A DNA stretch of 64,000 bases from NCBI GenBank assembly GCA_949293165.1, contig CASFCW010000003.1, positions 1-64,000 on the forward strand, read 5' to 3'. Position 1 is the first letter of the stretch, and the number at the start of each line of letters is the position of its first letter. The notes under the pieces are model-generated. The model was given only the letters and a program-made list of their open reading frames with translations, did no database searches and was not told the DNA's origin. Shown piece by piece: positions 24,596-32,297 of the stretch. The stretch comes from an uncultured bacterium (GTDB lineage Bacteria > Bacillota > Clostridia > Oscillospirales > Oscillospiraceae). The position numbers were made by a program, and so were the translations under genes.

Positions 24596-25681
24596 ATGGA
24601 TTGGAACACCAGATGGACTGTATCCCTGGCCGCCGTGCTGACGGCGGGACTGCTGTGTGCCTGCGGAGGGCAGCCCTCCGATGTCTCCCAGTCGGACCCC
24701 GGCGGCTCGGCCTCCCTTGAGCAGCCTGTTGACCTGCCCGATCCGGAGCCCGTCTATCCCTACACCAATCCCCTCACCGGCGAGGGCTGTATGGAGGACA
24801 TCAGCCAGAACCGCCCCATCGCCATCATGCTCAACAACCTGAAGCAGGCGCTTCCGCAGCTGGGCGTTTCAGAAGCCGATATTATCTATGAGGCCCTGGC
24901 GGAGGGCGGCATCACCCGGATGCTGGCGGTGTACCAGTCTGTGGAGGATGTGGGGGAAATCGGCTCGGTGCGCTCCGCCCGGGAATACTACGTCTCTCTG
25001 GCCCTGGGCCACGACGCGCTGTTCCTCCACGCCGGCGGAAGCCCTGGGGCGTACACGGCCATCGACAATTGGGGCGTGGCGGCTTTCGACTGCGTCAACG
25101 GCCCCTACGAGGGCACCCTCTTCTGGCGGGACAAGGACCGCCGGGCTACCATGGGGCTGGAGCACAGCGTGGTCACCTCCGGCCAGGTCATTTCCCAGCT
25201 GATGCCCACCTACTCCTACCGCCTGACCCACAAGGACGGCTTTTCCCTCCCCCTGACCTTTATGGACCAGGACGAAACCGCCCAGGGCGATCCCGCCCAG
25301 ACGGTGGAGGTTGTTTTCTCCACCTATAAGACGGGGGTATTTACTTACGACGAGGAAACCGGCCTGTACCAGGTGGAGGAATACGGCGCGCCCTATATCG
25401 ACGGCAACACCGACCAGCAGGTCTCGGTCAAGAACGTCCTGGTGCTCCGCACCGACGTGTCCACCGTGGCGGGGGACACCGCCGGGCGGCTGGACATCCG
25501 CACCACCGGCACCGGCACCGGGCTGTTCTGCTGCGACGGGACTGTGCAGGAGATCACCTGGTCCAAGGAAAGCAACAGCGCCCCCATGAGCTACTTCACC
25601 CAGGACGGCCAGCCCCTGGAGCTGGGGGTGGGGCAGACCTACGTCAATCTGGTGGGCCGCTCCTCCTCCGTCACCGTATCA
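24596..25681 (+). CDS. DUF3048-family lipoprotein (YerB-like)
   Basis: About 361-aa predicted lipoprotein: Arg-containing N-terminus, hydrophobic stretch and a lipobox ending LLCAC near residue 22. A low-complexity Pro/Asp linker follows. The DUF3048 N-domain contains RPIAIMLNN and GVSEADIIYEALAEGGITR; the C-domain contains SAREYYVSLALGHDA, FWRDKDRRA and late beta motifs. YerB-like proteins are extracytoplasmic and of unknown function. ATG at 24596 has GGAGG 7 nt upstream. The ogt gene starts a dozen bases after its stop, so the two are probably cotranscribed. Confidence 0.87.
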
Positions 25682-25694
25682 TAAGGGGCTGGGC

Positions 25695-26183
25695 ATGGAG
25701 CTGCTTCGTTTTGCCACCCCTCTGGGGCCCATGGCCCTGGGGGCGGAGAACGGCGCCCTGGTGCGGGTGTATCTCCCCGGGGCGTCACTCCCCCCGCTGC
25801 CGGACAGGGAAACGCCCCTGCTCCTCCAGGGCAGGGGACAGCTGGAGGAATATTTCGCCGGGGTACGGACAGTCTTTGACCTGCCCCTCGCCCCCGGAGG
25901 CACCCCCTTCCAGCAAGCTGTCTGGCGGGCGCTTACCGCCATCCCCTGGGGGGAAACCCGCTCTTACGGGCAGCTTGCCCGGGAAATCGGCCGGCCCGGC
26001 GCGGCCAGGGCGGTGGGCATGGCCAACCACCGCAATCCGCTCCCCATCCTCATCCCCTGCCACCGGGTAATCGGCGCCGGGGGCAGCCTGGTGGGCTATG
26101 CCGGCGGCCTGGAGCTGAAGCAGGCCCTGCTGGCTTTGGAGGGCGGCGGAAAAGTACCGCCCGGCCTGCCGCCCCGGCCTTGA
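25695..26183 (+). CDS. ogt: Methylated-DNA--protein-cysteine methyltransferase
   Basis: 162-aa suicide repair enzyme that moves methyl groups from O6-methylguanine to its own cysteine. The active site is IPCHRVIG (Cys near residue 120), preceded by the Arg finger/HTH region (GRPGAARAVGMANHRNP). The N-terminal part is short and lacks Ada-type regulatory domains. AAGGGGC precedes the ATG. It follows the DUF3048 lipoprotein gene closely. Confidence 0.95.
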   Translation: MELLRFATPLGPMALGAENGALVRVYLPGASLPPLPDRETPLLLQGRGQLEEYFAGVRTVFDLPLAPGGTPFQQAVWRALTAIPWGETRSYGQLAREIGRPGAARAVGMANHRNPLPILIPCHRVIGAGGSLVGYAGGLELKQALLALEGGGKVPPGLPPRP

Positions 26184-26209
26184 ATTTTATCGCGGAGGTG
26201 TGCTATACT
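26180..26209 (+). promoter_or_regulatory. mgtE leader promoter
   Basis: -35 TTGAAT (26180-26185), 18-bp spacer, -10 TATACT (26204-26209). It overlaps the ogt stop codon. Confidence 0.65.
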
Positions 26210-26215
26210 GTAAGG

Positions 26216-26407
26216 TGCCGGGGTTTCCGCCCCGGCTGATAACCAGAAAACGAGAGGAAGTGGAACCCGATGGATGGCCGAAGTTGCGGCAAGGACTCTG
26301 AGGCGAGCTGTCACAAACGGAATGGGGCAGGCGCGGCGTCCGGCGGGTTCTACCGCCGCCGCTGATACCCGCGGGCCGCGGCGCGGCCCCTCCAGATCCA
26401 TCCGTTT
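26216..26407 (+). ncRNA. Structured leader RNA of mgtE, candidate metal-sensing element
   Basis: About 190 nt of leader precede a terminator in front of the Mg2+ transporter gene. Visible structure: a first hairpin GCCGGGG/CCCCGGC (26217-26236), and a long-range closing stem GGATGG (26272-26277) with CCATCC (26398-26403), extendable by wobble pairs. The same 3' segment TCCGTTTG (26401-26408) can instead pair perfectly with CAAACGGA (26314-26321). Mutually exclusive pairings before a terminator are the hallmark of a riboswitch. I do not see the M-box (ykoK) core sequences, so the class is unassigned. Confidence 0.5.
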
Positions 26408-26439
26408 GCCACAGGGAGCGTCCGCCCCTGTGGCTTTTT
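26408..26439 (+). terminator. Attenuator-type terminator before mgtE
   Basis: GCCACAGGG-loop-CCCTGTGGC followed by TTTTT, ending 42 bp before the mgtE ATG and downstream of its only visible promoter. It must be bypassed for mgtE expression. Confidence 0.88.
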
Positions 26440-26481
26440 CGCTCCGCCCGCTGAATTCACGAAAAACTGGGGGAGATCAGG

Positions 26482-27852
26482 ATGCACGAGGCATACGACC
26501 TGGACCTGCTGCTGGAGCTGGTCCGTTCCAAACAATTCCGGCGGCTGCGGGAGCTGCTGGAGGACATGAACCAGGTGGACATCGCGGAGTTCCTGGATGA
26601 GCTTGGCCCGGAGGAACTGATCGTGGTGTTCCGACTGCTGCCCAAGGAGATGGCGGCGGAGGTGTTCACCGAGCTGGAGGATTCCGATGACCAGGAACGG
26701 ATTATCAACGCCTTCAGCGACCAGGAGCTGCGGGAAGTGCTGGACGAGCTGTACCTGGACGATACGGTGGACGTGATCGAGGACATGCCCGCCAACGTGG
26801 TGTCCCGTATTCTCCGCAACAGCGACTCGGCCACCCGCAGCCAGATCAACCAGCTGCTCAACTACCCCAAGGATTCCGCCGGCTCTATCATGACCACGGA
26901 ATATGTCTACCTCCACCCCAACGCCACGGTGGAGGAGTCCTTCGCCCGGATTCGGAAGGTAGGCATGGACAAGGAGACCATCTACACCTGCTACGTCACC
27001 CAGAACCGGGTGCTGCTGGGTGTGGTCACGGTGCGCCGCCTCCTGCTGTCCAGCTACGAAACCCACATCCGGGACATCATGGAGACCAACCTCCTGTCCG
27101 TCAACACCCACGAGGACAAGGAGGACGTGGCCCAGATCATGAACAAATACTCCCTGTCCGCCCTGCCTGTGGTGGACGGCGAGAACCGCCTGGTGGGCAT
27201 CGTCACCTTCGACGACGCCATGGAGGTCATTGAGGAGGAGACCACCGAGGACTTCGAGAAGATGGCCGCCATCCTCCCCAGCGACAAGCCTTACCTGAAA
27301 ACCGGCGTGGTGGAGACCTGGAAGGCCCGCATCCCCTGGCTGCTGTTGCTCATGCTGTCGGCCACCTTTACCGGCATCATTATCACCAGCTTCGAGGGGG
27401 CCCTGGCCGCCTGCGTGGTGCTCACCTCCTTCATCCCCATGCTGTCGGGCACCGGCGGCAACTCCGGCTCCCAGTCCTCCGTGGCCATCATCCGCGCCCT
27501 GTCCCTGGACGAGGTGGAGTTTTCCGACATCGCCTCGGTGGTCTGGAAGGAGATCCGGGTGGCGGTGCTGTGCGGCGTGTGCCTGGCCTGTGCCAACTTT
27601 GTAAAAATGATGGTGGTGGACCGCTGGCTGATGCATAACCCGGAAGTCACCCCTATGGTGGCCCTGGTGGTCTGCCTGACCCTGGTCTTTACCGTACTGT
27701 GCGCCAAGGTGGTGGGCTGTACCCTGCCTATGGCGGCGGAAAAAATCGGCATTGACCCGGCGGTGATGGCCTCCCCCTTCATCACTACCATTGTGGACGC
27801 CCTCTCCCTGCTGATTTATTTCTTCATCGCCACCCGGCTGCTGGGCATCTGA
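26482..27852 (+). CDS. mgtE: Magnesium transporter MgtE
   Basis: 456-aa Mg2+ channel/transporter. The N-terminal superhelical domain (about 1-130) precedes two CBS domains (about 135-255, which close the pore when they bind Mg2+). Five membrane helices (about 285-455) follow, with GTGGNSGSQSS and the typical C-terminal ITTIVDALSLLIYF. All domains are complete. GGGGGAGATCAGG precedes the ATG. Expression lies behind a leader RNA with an intrinsic terminator, implying ion-responsive attenuation; the protein's own CBS gating gives a second control layer. Confidence 0.95.
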   Translation: MHEAYDLDLLLELVRSKQFRRLRELLEDMNQVDIAEFLDELGPEELIVVFRLLPKEMAAEVFTELEDSDDQERIINAFSDQELREVLDELYLDDTVDVIEDMPANVVSRILRNSDSATRSQINQLLNYPKDSAGSIMTTEYVYLHPNATVEESFARIRKVGMDKETIYTCYVTQNRVLLGVVTVRRLLLSSYETHIRDIMETNLLSVNTHEDKEDVAQIMNKYSLSALPVVDGENRLVGIVTFDDAMEVIEEETTEDFEKMAAILPSDKPYLKTGVVETWKARIPWLLLLMLSATFTGIIITSFEGALAACVVLTSFIPMLSGTGGNSGSQSSVAIIRALSLDEVEFSDIASVVWKEIRVAVLCGVCLACANFVKMMVVDRWLMHNPEVTPMVALVVCLTLVFTVLCAKVVGCTLPMAAEKIGIDPAVMASPFITTIVDALSLLIYFFIATRLLGI

Positions 27853-27897
27853 GTCCGTTCTTCCGCCCCCCGGGTCCACATACAATTTCATATCCAT

Positions 27898-27929
27898 AGG
27901 CCGGAGCCGCGGGTGCTCCGGCCTTTTTT
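27898..27929 (+). terminator. mgtE terminator
   Basis: AGGCCGGAGC-loop-GCTCCGGCCT followed by TTTTT. Confidence 0.92.
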
Positions 27930-27945
27930 GTAAGGAGGAATGACC

Positions 27946-28800
27946 ATGCCGGCTCCACCCCGCCTCTCCCAAAATCTGCTGCGGCCGCCGGAGGGCAGGA
28001 CCCTGGCCGCCTTCCTCTCCGCCGCCCTCCTCCCGGTGGGCCAGGCCCTCTATGTCTACGGCGGCGGCTGGGACCTCCACGACCGGGGGCCAGGCCCCCA
28101 GTCCGTCATCCCCGGCCTGCCCCCTACCTGGGGCCGCTTTTTCCGGCGGCAGGACGCTTTTTACGACTACCGCCTGTGGCGGGGCAGTCCCCCCCACCGC
28201 TTCAACCCCTACTACTACGCCGGGCTGGACTGCTCCGGCTATGTGGGCTGGGCCGTATACAACGCCCTGTACGCCCTCCCCGGCGCCCCCGGCTTTGTCT
28301 GCCCCTCCACCGCCCTGGCCCGCTCCCTGGCCGGCTGCCCCGGGCTGGGCACATGGGCCGTCCCGGAGGGCGACGGCTACCTGCCCGGCGACATTGTCAG
28401 CATCCCGGGCCACGTCTGGATCTGCCTGGGCCGCTGCCGCGACGGCAGCCTGGTCATCCTCCACTCCACCCCCTCCCCCAGCCGGGCCGGCCGCCCCGGC
28501 GGCGGCGTCCAGATGACCGGCGTAGGGCTCACCCCGGACTGCCAGGCGGCCCGCCTGGCCCAATGGTATATGGAAACCCGCTGCCCCGCCTGGAGCCTGC
28601 GCTACCCCGCTGTCTGGAAGCCCCGGCACACCTACACCCACTTCACCGCCCCATGCTCCGGCCGCTTCCGATGGAATCTGGCCGCGGGCGGTCTGCTTTC
28701 CGATCCCCATAATCTGGTCAACACCCCACCCATCCGCATCCTGTCCCTGCTGGACTGCACATCCCCTTTTCTTGGTAAGAGCGCACAAAAAATGAACTGA
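27946..28800 (+). CDS. NlpC/P60-like cysteine peptidase domain protein
   Basis: 284-aa protein with the two NlpC/P60 (CHAP-like) landmarks: LDCSGYVGWAVYN with the candidate nucleophile Cys near residue 95, and PGDIVSIPGHVWICLG with the catalytic His near 157. The Pro/Gly-rich N-terminus has one weakly hydrophobic stretch (about 22-40) but no clear signal peptide or SH3 domain. Likely a peptidoglycan amidase/endopeptidase. The second of two nearby ATGs (27946) is used because AAGGAGG sits 8 nt upstream, while the first nearly abuts it. It lies between the mgtE terminator and the adh promoter, so it may depend on read-through. Confidence 0.78.
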   Translation: MPAPPRLSQNLLRPPEGRTLAAFLSAALLPVGQALYVYGGGWDLHDRGPGPQSVIPGLPPTWGRFFRRQDAFYDYRLWRGSPPHRFNPYYYAGLDCSGYVGWAVYNALYALPGAPGFVCPSTALARSLAGCPGLGTWAVPEGDGYLPGDIVSIPGHVWICLGRCRDGSLVILHSTPSPSRAGRPGGGVQMTGVGLTPDCQAARLAQWYMETRCPAWSLRYPAVWKPRHTYTHFTAPCSGRFRWNLAAGGLLSDPHNLVNTPPIRILSLLDCTSPFLGKSAQKMN

Positions 28801-28818
28801 AACTTTACAGATTATTCC

Positions 28819-28847
28819 TTTACATTCCAACCAGAACGTGGTATGAT
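28819..28847 (+). promoter_or_regulatory. Promoter of the iron alcohol dehydrogenase gene
   Basis: -35 TTTACA (28819-28824), 17-bp spacer, -10 TATGAT (28842-28847). Transcription would start near 28854, just ahead of the Rex-like operator. Confidence 0.75.
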
Positions 28848-28858
28848 ACTGGTATGGG

Positions 28859-28882
28859 ATATTGTTATTTCTTTAACAATAT
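28859..28882 (+). promoter_or_regulatory. Rex-type redox operator
   Basis: TTGTTATTTCTTTAACAA at 28862-28879 matches the Rex consensus TTGTTAANNNNTTAACAA at all but one position, and the dyad extends outward to ATATTGTTA/TAACAATAT. It spans about +8 to +25 from the predicted start, a repressing position. Rex binds when NADH/NAD+ is low and releases when NADH accumulates, fitting an NADH-consuming alcohol dehydrogenase. Rex itself is not encoded in the window. Confidence 0.82.
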
Positions 28883-28924
28883 ACAAGCGGGTCATCCCGC
28901 ATCATTTTAAAGGAGGCAATCGCC

Positions 28925-30096
28925 ATGAATCGTTTTACTCTTCCCCGGGACCTGTACCACGGTGAAAACGCTCTGGACGCCCTGAAGACCCTGACCGGTA
29001 AGAAGGCCATCGTCGTAGTGGGCGGCGGCTCCATGAAACGCTTTGGTTTCCTGGACAAGGTTGTGAACAACCTGAAGGAAGCCGGCATGGAGGTCACTGT
29101 TTTTGAGGGCGTGGAGCCCGATCCCTCTGTGGAGACCGTGATGAAGGGCGCCGAGGCCATGCGTCAGTTCCAGCCCGACTGGATTGTCTCCATCGGCGGC
29201 GGCTCCCCCATCGACGCCGCCAAGGCCATGTGGGCCTTCTATGAGTACCCCGACACCACCTTCGAGGCCCTGTGCATCCCCTTCAACTTCCCCAGCGCAC
29301 CAAGGCCAAGTTCTGCGCCATCCCCTCCACCTCCGGCACCGCCACCGAGGTGACCGCCTTCTCCGTCATCACCGACTACGCCAAGGGCGTGAAGTACCCC
29401 CTGGCCGACTTTAACATTACCCCCGACGTGGCCATCGTTGATCCCGCTCTGGCCCAGACCATGCCCAAGAAGCTCACCGCCCACACCGGTATGGACGCCA
29501 TGACCCACGCCATCGAGGCCTACGTATCTACCATGCACTGCAACTACACCGATCCCCTGGCCCTCCACGCCATTAAGATGATTTCCGCCGATCTGGTGGA
29601 CTCCTACAACGGCGACGAGGGCGCCCGGGCCCGGATGCATGACGCCCAGTGCCTGGCCGGTATGGCCTTCTCCAACGCCCTGCTGGGCATCGTCCACTCC
29701 ATGGCCCACAAGACCGGCGCCGCTTACTCCGGCGGGCACATCGTCCATGGCTGCGCCAACGCCATGTACCTGCCCAAGGTCATCGCCTACAACGCCAAGG
29801 AGCCCGAGGCTGAGAAGCGCTACGGCGAGATCGCCGCGTTCCTGGGGCTGGAGCCCACCAGCAAGGCCCTCATCGCCCACATCAAGGCCATGAACGCTAA
29901 GCTGGACATCCCCACCTGCATCAAGGACTACGAGGGCGGCATCATCGACGAGAAGGAGTTTATGGACAAGCTGCCCCAGGTGGCCGAGCTGGCCGTGGGC
30001 GACGCCTGCACCGGCTCCAACCCCCGTCAGATTGACCCCGCCACCATGGCCAAGCTGCTCAAGTGCTGCTTCTACGACGAGGAAGTGGATTTCTGA
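28925..30096 (+). pseudogene. Iron-containing alcohol dehydrogenase, frameshifted
   Basis: Two frames together make one Fe-ADH of about 390 aa. The first (28925 to about 29297) holds the NAD(P)-binding half with VVGGGSMKRFG and GGGSPIDAAKAM. The second (about 29300-30096) starts at RTKAKFCAIPSTSGTATE and holds the metal half with HTGMDAMTHAIEAYVS, IVHSMAHKTGAAY and GGHIVHG, so all metal histidines are present. The break lies at TTCCCCAGCGCACC (about 29293-29306); comparison with the family pattern FPxLRTKA suggests a 4-base loss. The rest is intact and promoter, operator and ribosome binding site look functional, so a recent mutation or a sequencing error are both possible. Confidence 0.85.
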
Positions 30097-30108
30097 TCCC
30101 ATTATTTC

Positions 30109-30146
30109 AAAAGGACAGGGCTTCTTTGGAGGCCCTGTCCTTTTTT
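30109..30146 (+). terminator. adh terminator
   Basis: AAGGACAGGGC-loop-GCCCTGTCCTT with a TTTTTT run; the T run ends two bases before the padR -35 box. Confidence 0.93.
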
Positions 30147-30147
30147 C

Positions 30148-30197
30148 TTGACATACCTTGTTGTTCTAGGTATAATATACCTAGAACAACAAGGTAT
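30148..30197 (+). promoter_or_regulatory. padR promoter inside a 45-bp perfect palindrome
   Basis: -35 TTGACA (30148-30153), 17-bp spacer and -10 TATAAT (30171-30176) are consensus. The -10 and spacer lie within a perfect inverted repeat: 21-bp arms at 30153-30173 and 30177-30197 (beginning ATACCTTGTT, ending AACAAGGTAT) around a 3-bp centre. A repressor dimer bound here would block RNA polymerase, consistent with autoregulation by the PadR protein encoded next. Confidence 0.88.
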
Positions 30198-30217
30198 CTT
30201 TCACAGGAGGTGCTGAC

Positions 30218-30547
30218 ATGAAATTCGACAAAGGACTGATGGCGGGCAGCAGCATCCTGCTGGTGCTGTCCCTGGTGGAGCGGGAGGACATGTACGGCTA
30301 TCAGATGATTGAGGAGCTGGCCCGCCGCTCCAACGAAACCTTCCAAATGAAGGAGGGCACCCTATACCCCATTTTACACACCCTGGAAAAAGGAAAATAC
30401 CTTTCCTCCTATCAGCAGGAGGCCCCCAGCGGACGGCAGCGGAAATATTATCATATCACCGGCAGGGGCAAGGCCCTCCTGGCCGAAAAACAGGCGGAGT
30501 GGGCCGCGTTTCACCAGGGGGTAGACGCCGTCCTCTCCTTCGCCTGA
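30218..30547 (+). CDS. PadR family transcriptional regulator
   Basis: 109-aa winged-helix PadR protein of the short subfamily. It carries the family motifs ILLVLSLVEREDMYGYQM, EGTLYPILHTLE and the wing RQRKYYHITGRGK. AGGAGG lies before the ATG. The gene lies just behind a perfect palindromic operator that covers its promoter, so it probably represses itself and the two following membrane-protein genes. Inducer unknown; in Bacillota such PadR/permease-prefix modules often respond to envelope-active compounds. Confidence 0.92.
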   Translation: MKFDKGLMAGSSILLVLSLVEREDMYGYQMIEELARRSNETFQMKEGTLYPILHTLEKGKYLSSYQQEAPSGRQRKYYHITGRGKALLAEKQAEWAAFHQGVDAVLSFA

Positions 30548-30589
30548 TCCATCCCCAGAGCTACTGTTCGTTTGACCGGAGGTGAGACC

Positions 30590-31474
30590 ATGTATCAGGA
30601 AAAATCCCCCCAGGATCAGTGGCTGGACGAGGCCACCCGAGGGATTCGGTTTGGAGATGACCGCCGGGCGGTTCGGGCAGAGCTGCAGGCCCACCTGGAG
30701 GACAAAGCTGCCGATCTGCAGCGTATTTTCCCCGGTCTGGACCGCCGGCGCATTCTGTCCCGGGTACTGGAGGAAATGGGCGATCCCGAAGATCTGAGCC
30801 AGGCTCTCGCCGCCGTACATAAGCCATGGCTGGGATATCTGTGGACAGTCAGCCGGTGGCTGGTCGGTCTGTCCCTCTGCGCCGCCCTGCTTTGCTGGGG
30901 CGGACGGGGCCTTACCGCTTTGCGGGAATGGAACGACCTGCGCCAGGTAAGCCAGGACTTCCCCTCCTACGACGATCAGGTACACGAATACTACCTGACC
31001 GGTGATCCCGACCTTCCCTTTCCCTTGTCCCCGGCTGCCTCCGGCACGGAGCCCGGGCTGCTTCGCTCCCCGCTGCGTCGGGTGGGAGAAACCAGCCAGG
31101 TGCATGCAGGGACGTTTACCCTGACCGTGACCCGGGGCGCCCTCTGGTCCATTATGGAAGAAGGTGAATCGGAAGCCTACTATCTTCTGGAATGTGAGCT
31201 CACCGCCCGTGGCGACCTTGGGCAGCGGCTGAACCTGGAGGCGGTGTACCAAATTGGGGGAACGGACAGCCTGGGCAACCGGTATCTCAGCACCCGCTCC
31301 GGCCACAGTACAGGTCAGCCCTACATCCTGGCTATGGAGCTGTCCGGCGGGGATAACCCCCAGCGGTTCCGCCTGTCTGTGTCCGATGTGCCGCCCCAGG
31401 CGGAGTGGCTCCGTCTGGAATATGATTGGGGCGGCCTGGATTGGGAACTGACCATTCCTCTGGAGGAGGTGTAG
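30590..31474 (+). CDS. PadR-associated membrane protein with permease-prefix-like domain
   Basis: 294-aa protein. The N-terminal ~80 residues (QWLDEATRGI, AVRAELQAHLEDKAADL, LEEMGDPEDLSQALA) resemble the permease-prefix domain seen beside PadR regulators. One membrane helix follows (about 88-106), then an extracytoplasmic domain of ~185 residues without recognised motifs. No permease domain is present. ATG at 30590 follows GGAGGTGAGACC; an ATG 18 bp earlier has no ribosome binding site. It lies 43 bp after padR and 3 bp before the next gene. It may act as an anti-sigma-like or sensor partner, but this is inference. Confidence 0.75.
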   Translation: MYQEKSPQDQWLDEATRGIRFGDDRRAVRAELQAHLEDKAADLQRIFPGLDRRRILSRVLEEMGDPEDLSQALAAVHKPWLGYLWTVSRWLVGLSLCAALLCWGGRGLTALREWNDLRQVSQDFPSYDDQVHEYYLTGDPDLPFPLSPAASGTEPGLLRSPLRRVGETSQVHAGTFTLTVTRGALWSIMEEGESEAYYLLECELTARGDLGQRLNLEAVYQIGGTDSLGNRYLSTRSGHSTGQPYILAMELSGGDNPQRFRLSVSDVPPQAEWLRLEYDWGGLDWELTIPLEEV

Positions 31475-31477
31475 CAG

Positions 31478-32248
31478 ATGAGCAAGCCGTTTTTTACCCT
31501 GCCCCGTCTGGGACGAAGGGGCAAGATCCTGCGCAATCTGACGCTGAGCCTCTGTTTCCTGGCTCTGGTCTGGGCGGCGCTGGAGTTTCCCCTTCCGGCC
31601 GTACCCGCCTTTCACCGTCTGGAACGGTCCTACCTTCGCCAGCCCTCCCAGGTCATCGCCCAGCTCCGGCAGGAGGATGGCGTCTACGTGGTGGGCGTCT
31701 CCCAGGAGGATGCCGTGGTAGGCGATATGGACTACCCTACCCTTTCCGCCTGGCCTCTCTCACAGGATGGCGCAAGCCTGATGCCTATCCCAACCCGCAA
31801 GGTCGCGCCGGAAACGGTTTTCTTTCTGTCCCTGAACACGCCTCAGGATGCCGTAACCGCCCGGCTGGAGCTGGAATTGTCCGCATGGCTGATTGATATT
31901 GGGCCCGACACGGACGTGCCTGTGCTGGAGCTGCCCAACGCCGAAGACTCCGGCCGCTACCGCCAGGAGTTCCGGCAGTATCAGGCCCAGGGGCAGCGGC
32001 TGGACAGCGGAGCCTTTCTGTTCCCCGTCCGTGCAGCCGCCCCTGGGGATGCGGCGGATGGCGCCGGGGAGCGGAGAACCCTGAGCGCCCTGGTCGACTG
32101 GTACACCTACACCGCCGCCAGGCCGGGGCGGGAAAATAACCCAGACTTTCTTATCACCGCGCATTTTTACGACGCCAATGGCAGGCAGATCGGCCAGGCT
32201 GTTCTCTCCCCCCAGGAGGGCAATCCCTTCTGCCCATCCCAGCCATAA
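31478..32248 (+). CDS. Hypothetical single-pass membrane protein of the PadR operon
   Basis: 256-aa protein, family not recognised. A basic N-terminus is followed by one hydrophobic helix (about 20-40) and an extracytoplasmic domain ending in low-complexity residues. The size and layout parallel the protein just upstream, suggesting a paired function. GGAGGAGGTG before the ATG lies inside the end of the previous gene, indicating coupled translation. Last gene of the PadR operon. Confidence 0.7.
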   Translation: MSKPFFTLPRLGRRGKILRNLTLSLCFLALVWAALEFPLPAVPAFHRLERSYLRQPSQVIAQLRQEDGVYVVGVSQEDAVVGDMDYPTLSAWPLSQDGASLMPIPTRKVAPETVFFLSLNTPQDAVTARLELELSAWLIDIGPDTDVPVLELPNAEDSGRYRQEFRQYQAQGQRLDSGAFLFPVRAAAPGDAADGAGERRTLSALVDWYTYTAARPGRENNPDFLITAHFYDANGRQIGQAVLSPQEGNPFCPSQP

Positions 32249-32251
32249 ACA

Positions 32252-32290
32252 GAAAAGGGCCCGCCGCGGAAGGCTTCTTCCGCGGCGGGT
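32252..32290. terminator. Hairpin between convergent PadR and GH13 operons
   Basis: CCCGCCGCGGAA/TTCCGCGGCGGG perfect stem. The minus-strand side is followed by CCCTTTTC, so it fits best as the end of the long minus-strand operon; the plus-strand T content is weak. Confidence 0.72.
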
Positions 32291-32297
32291 CTATGCT

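Noticed and set aside
26216..26407. M-box (ykoK) Mg2+ riboswitch before mgtE
   Set aside because: The position fits, but the conserved M-box core segments are not recognisable by eye. Left as an unassigned leader until a covariance search is done.
26350..28830. An 826-codon open frame opposite mgtE and the NlpC-like gene
   Set aside because: It spans two real genes, a terminator and a leader on the other strand, and has shadow-type composition.
29285..29310. Programmed ribosomal frameshift in the alcohol dehydrogenase gene
   Set aside because: There is no slippery heptamer or downstream structure of the usual kind, and the family does not use frameshifting. A small deletion or sequencing error is simpler.
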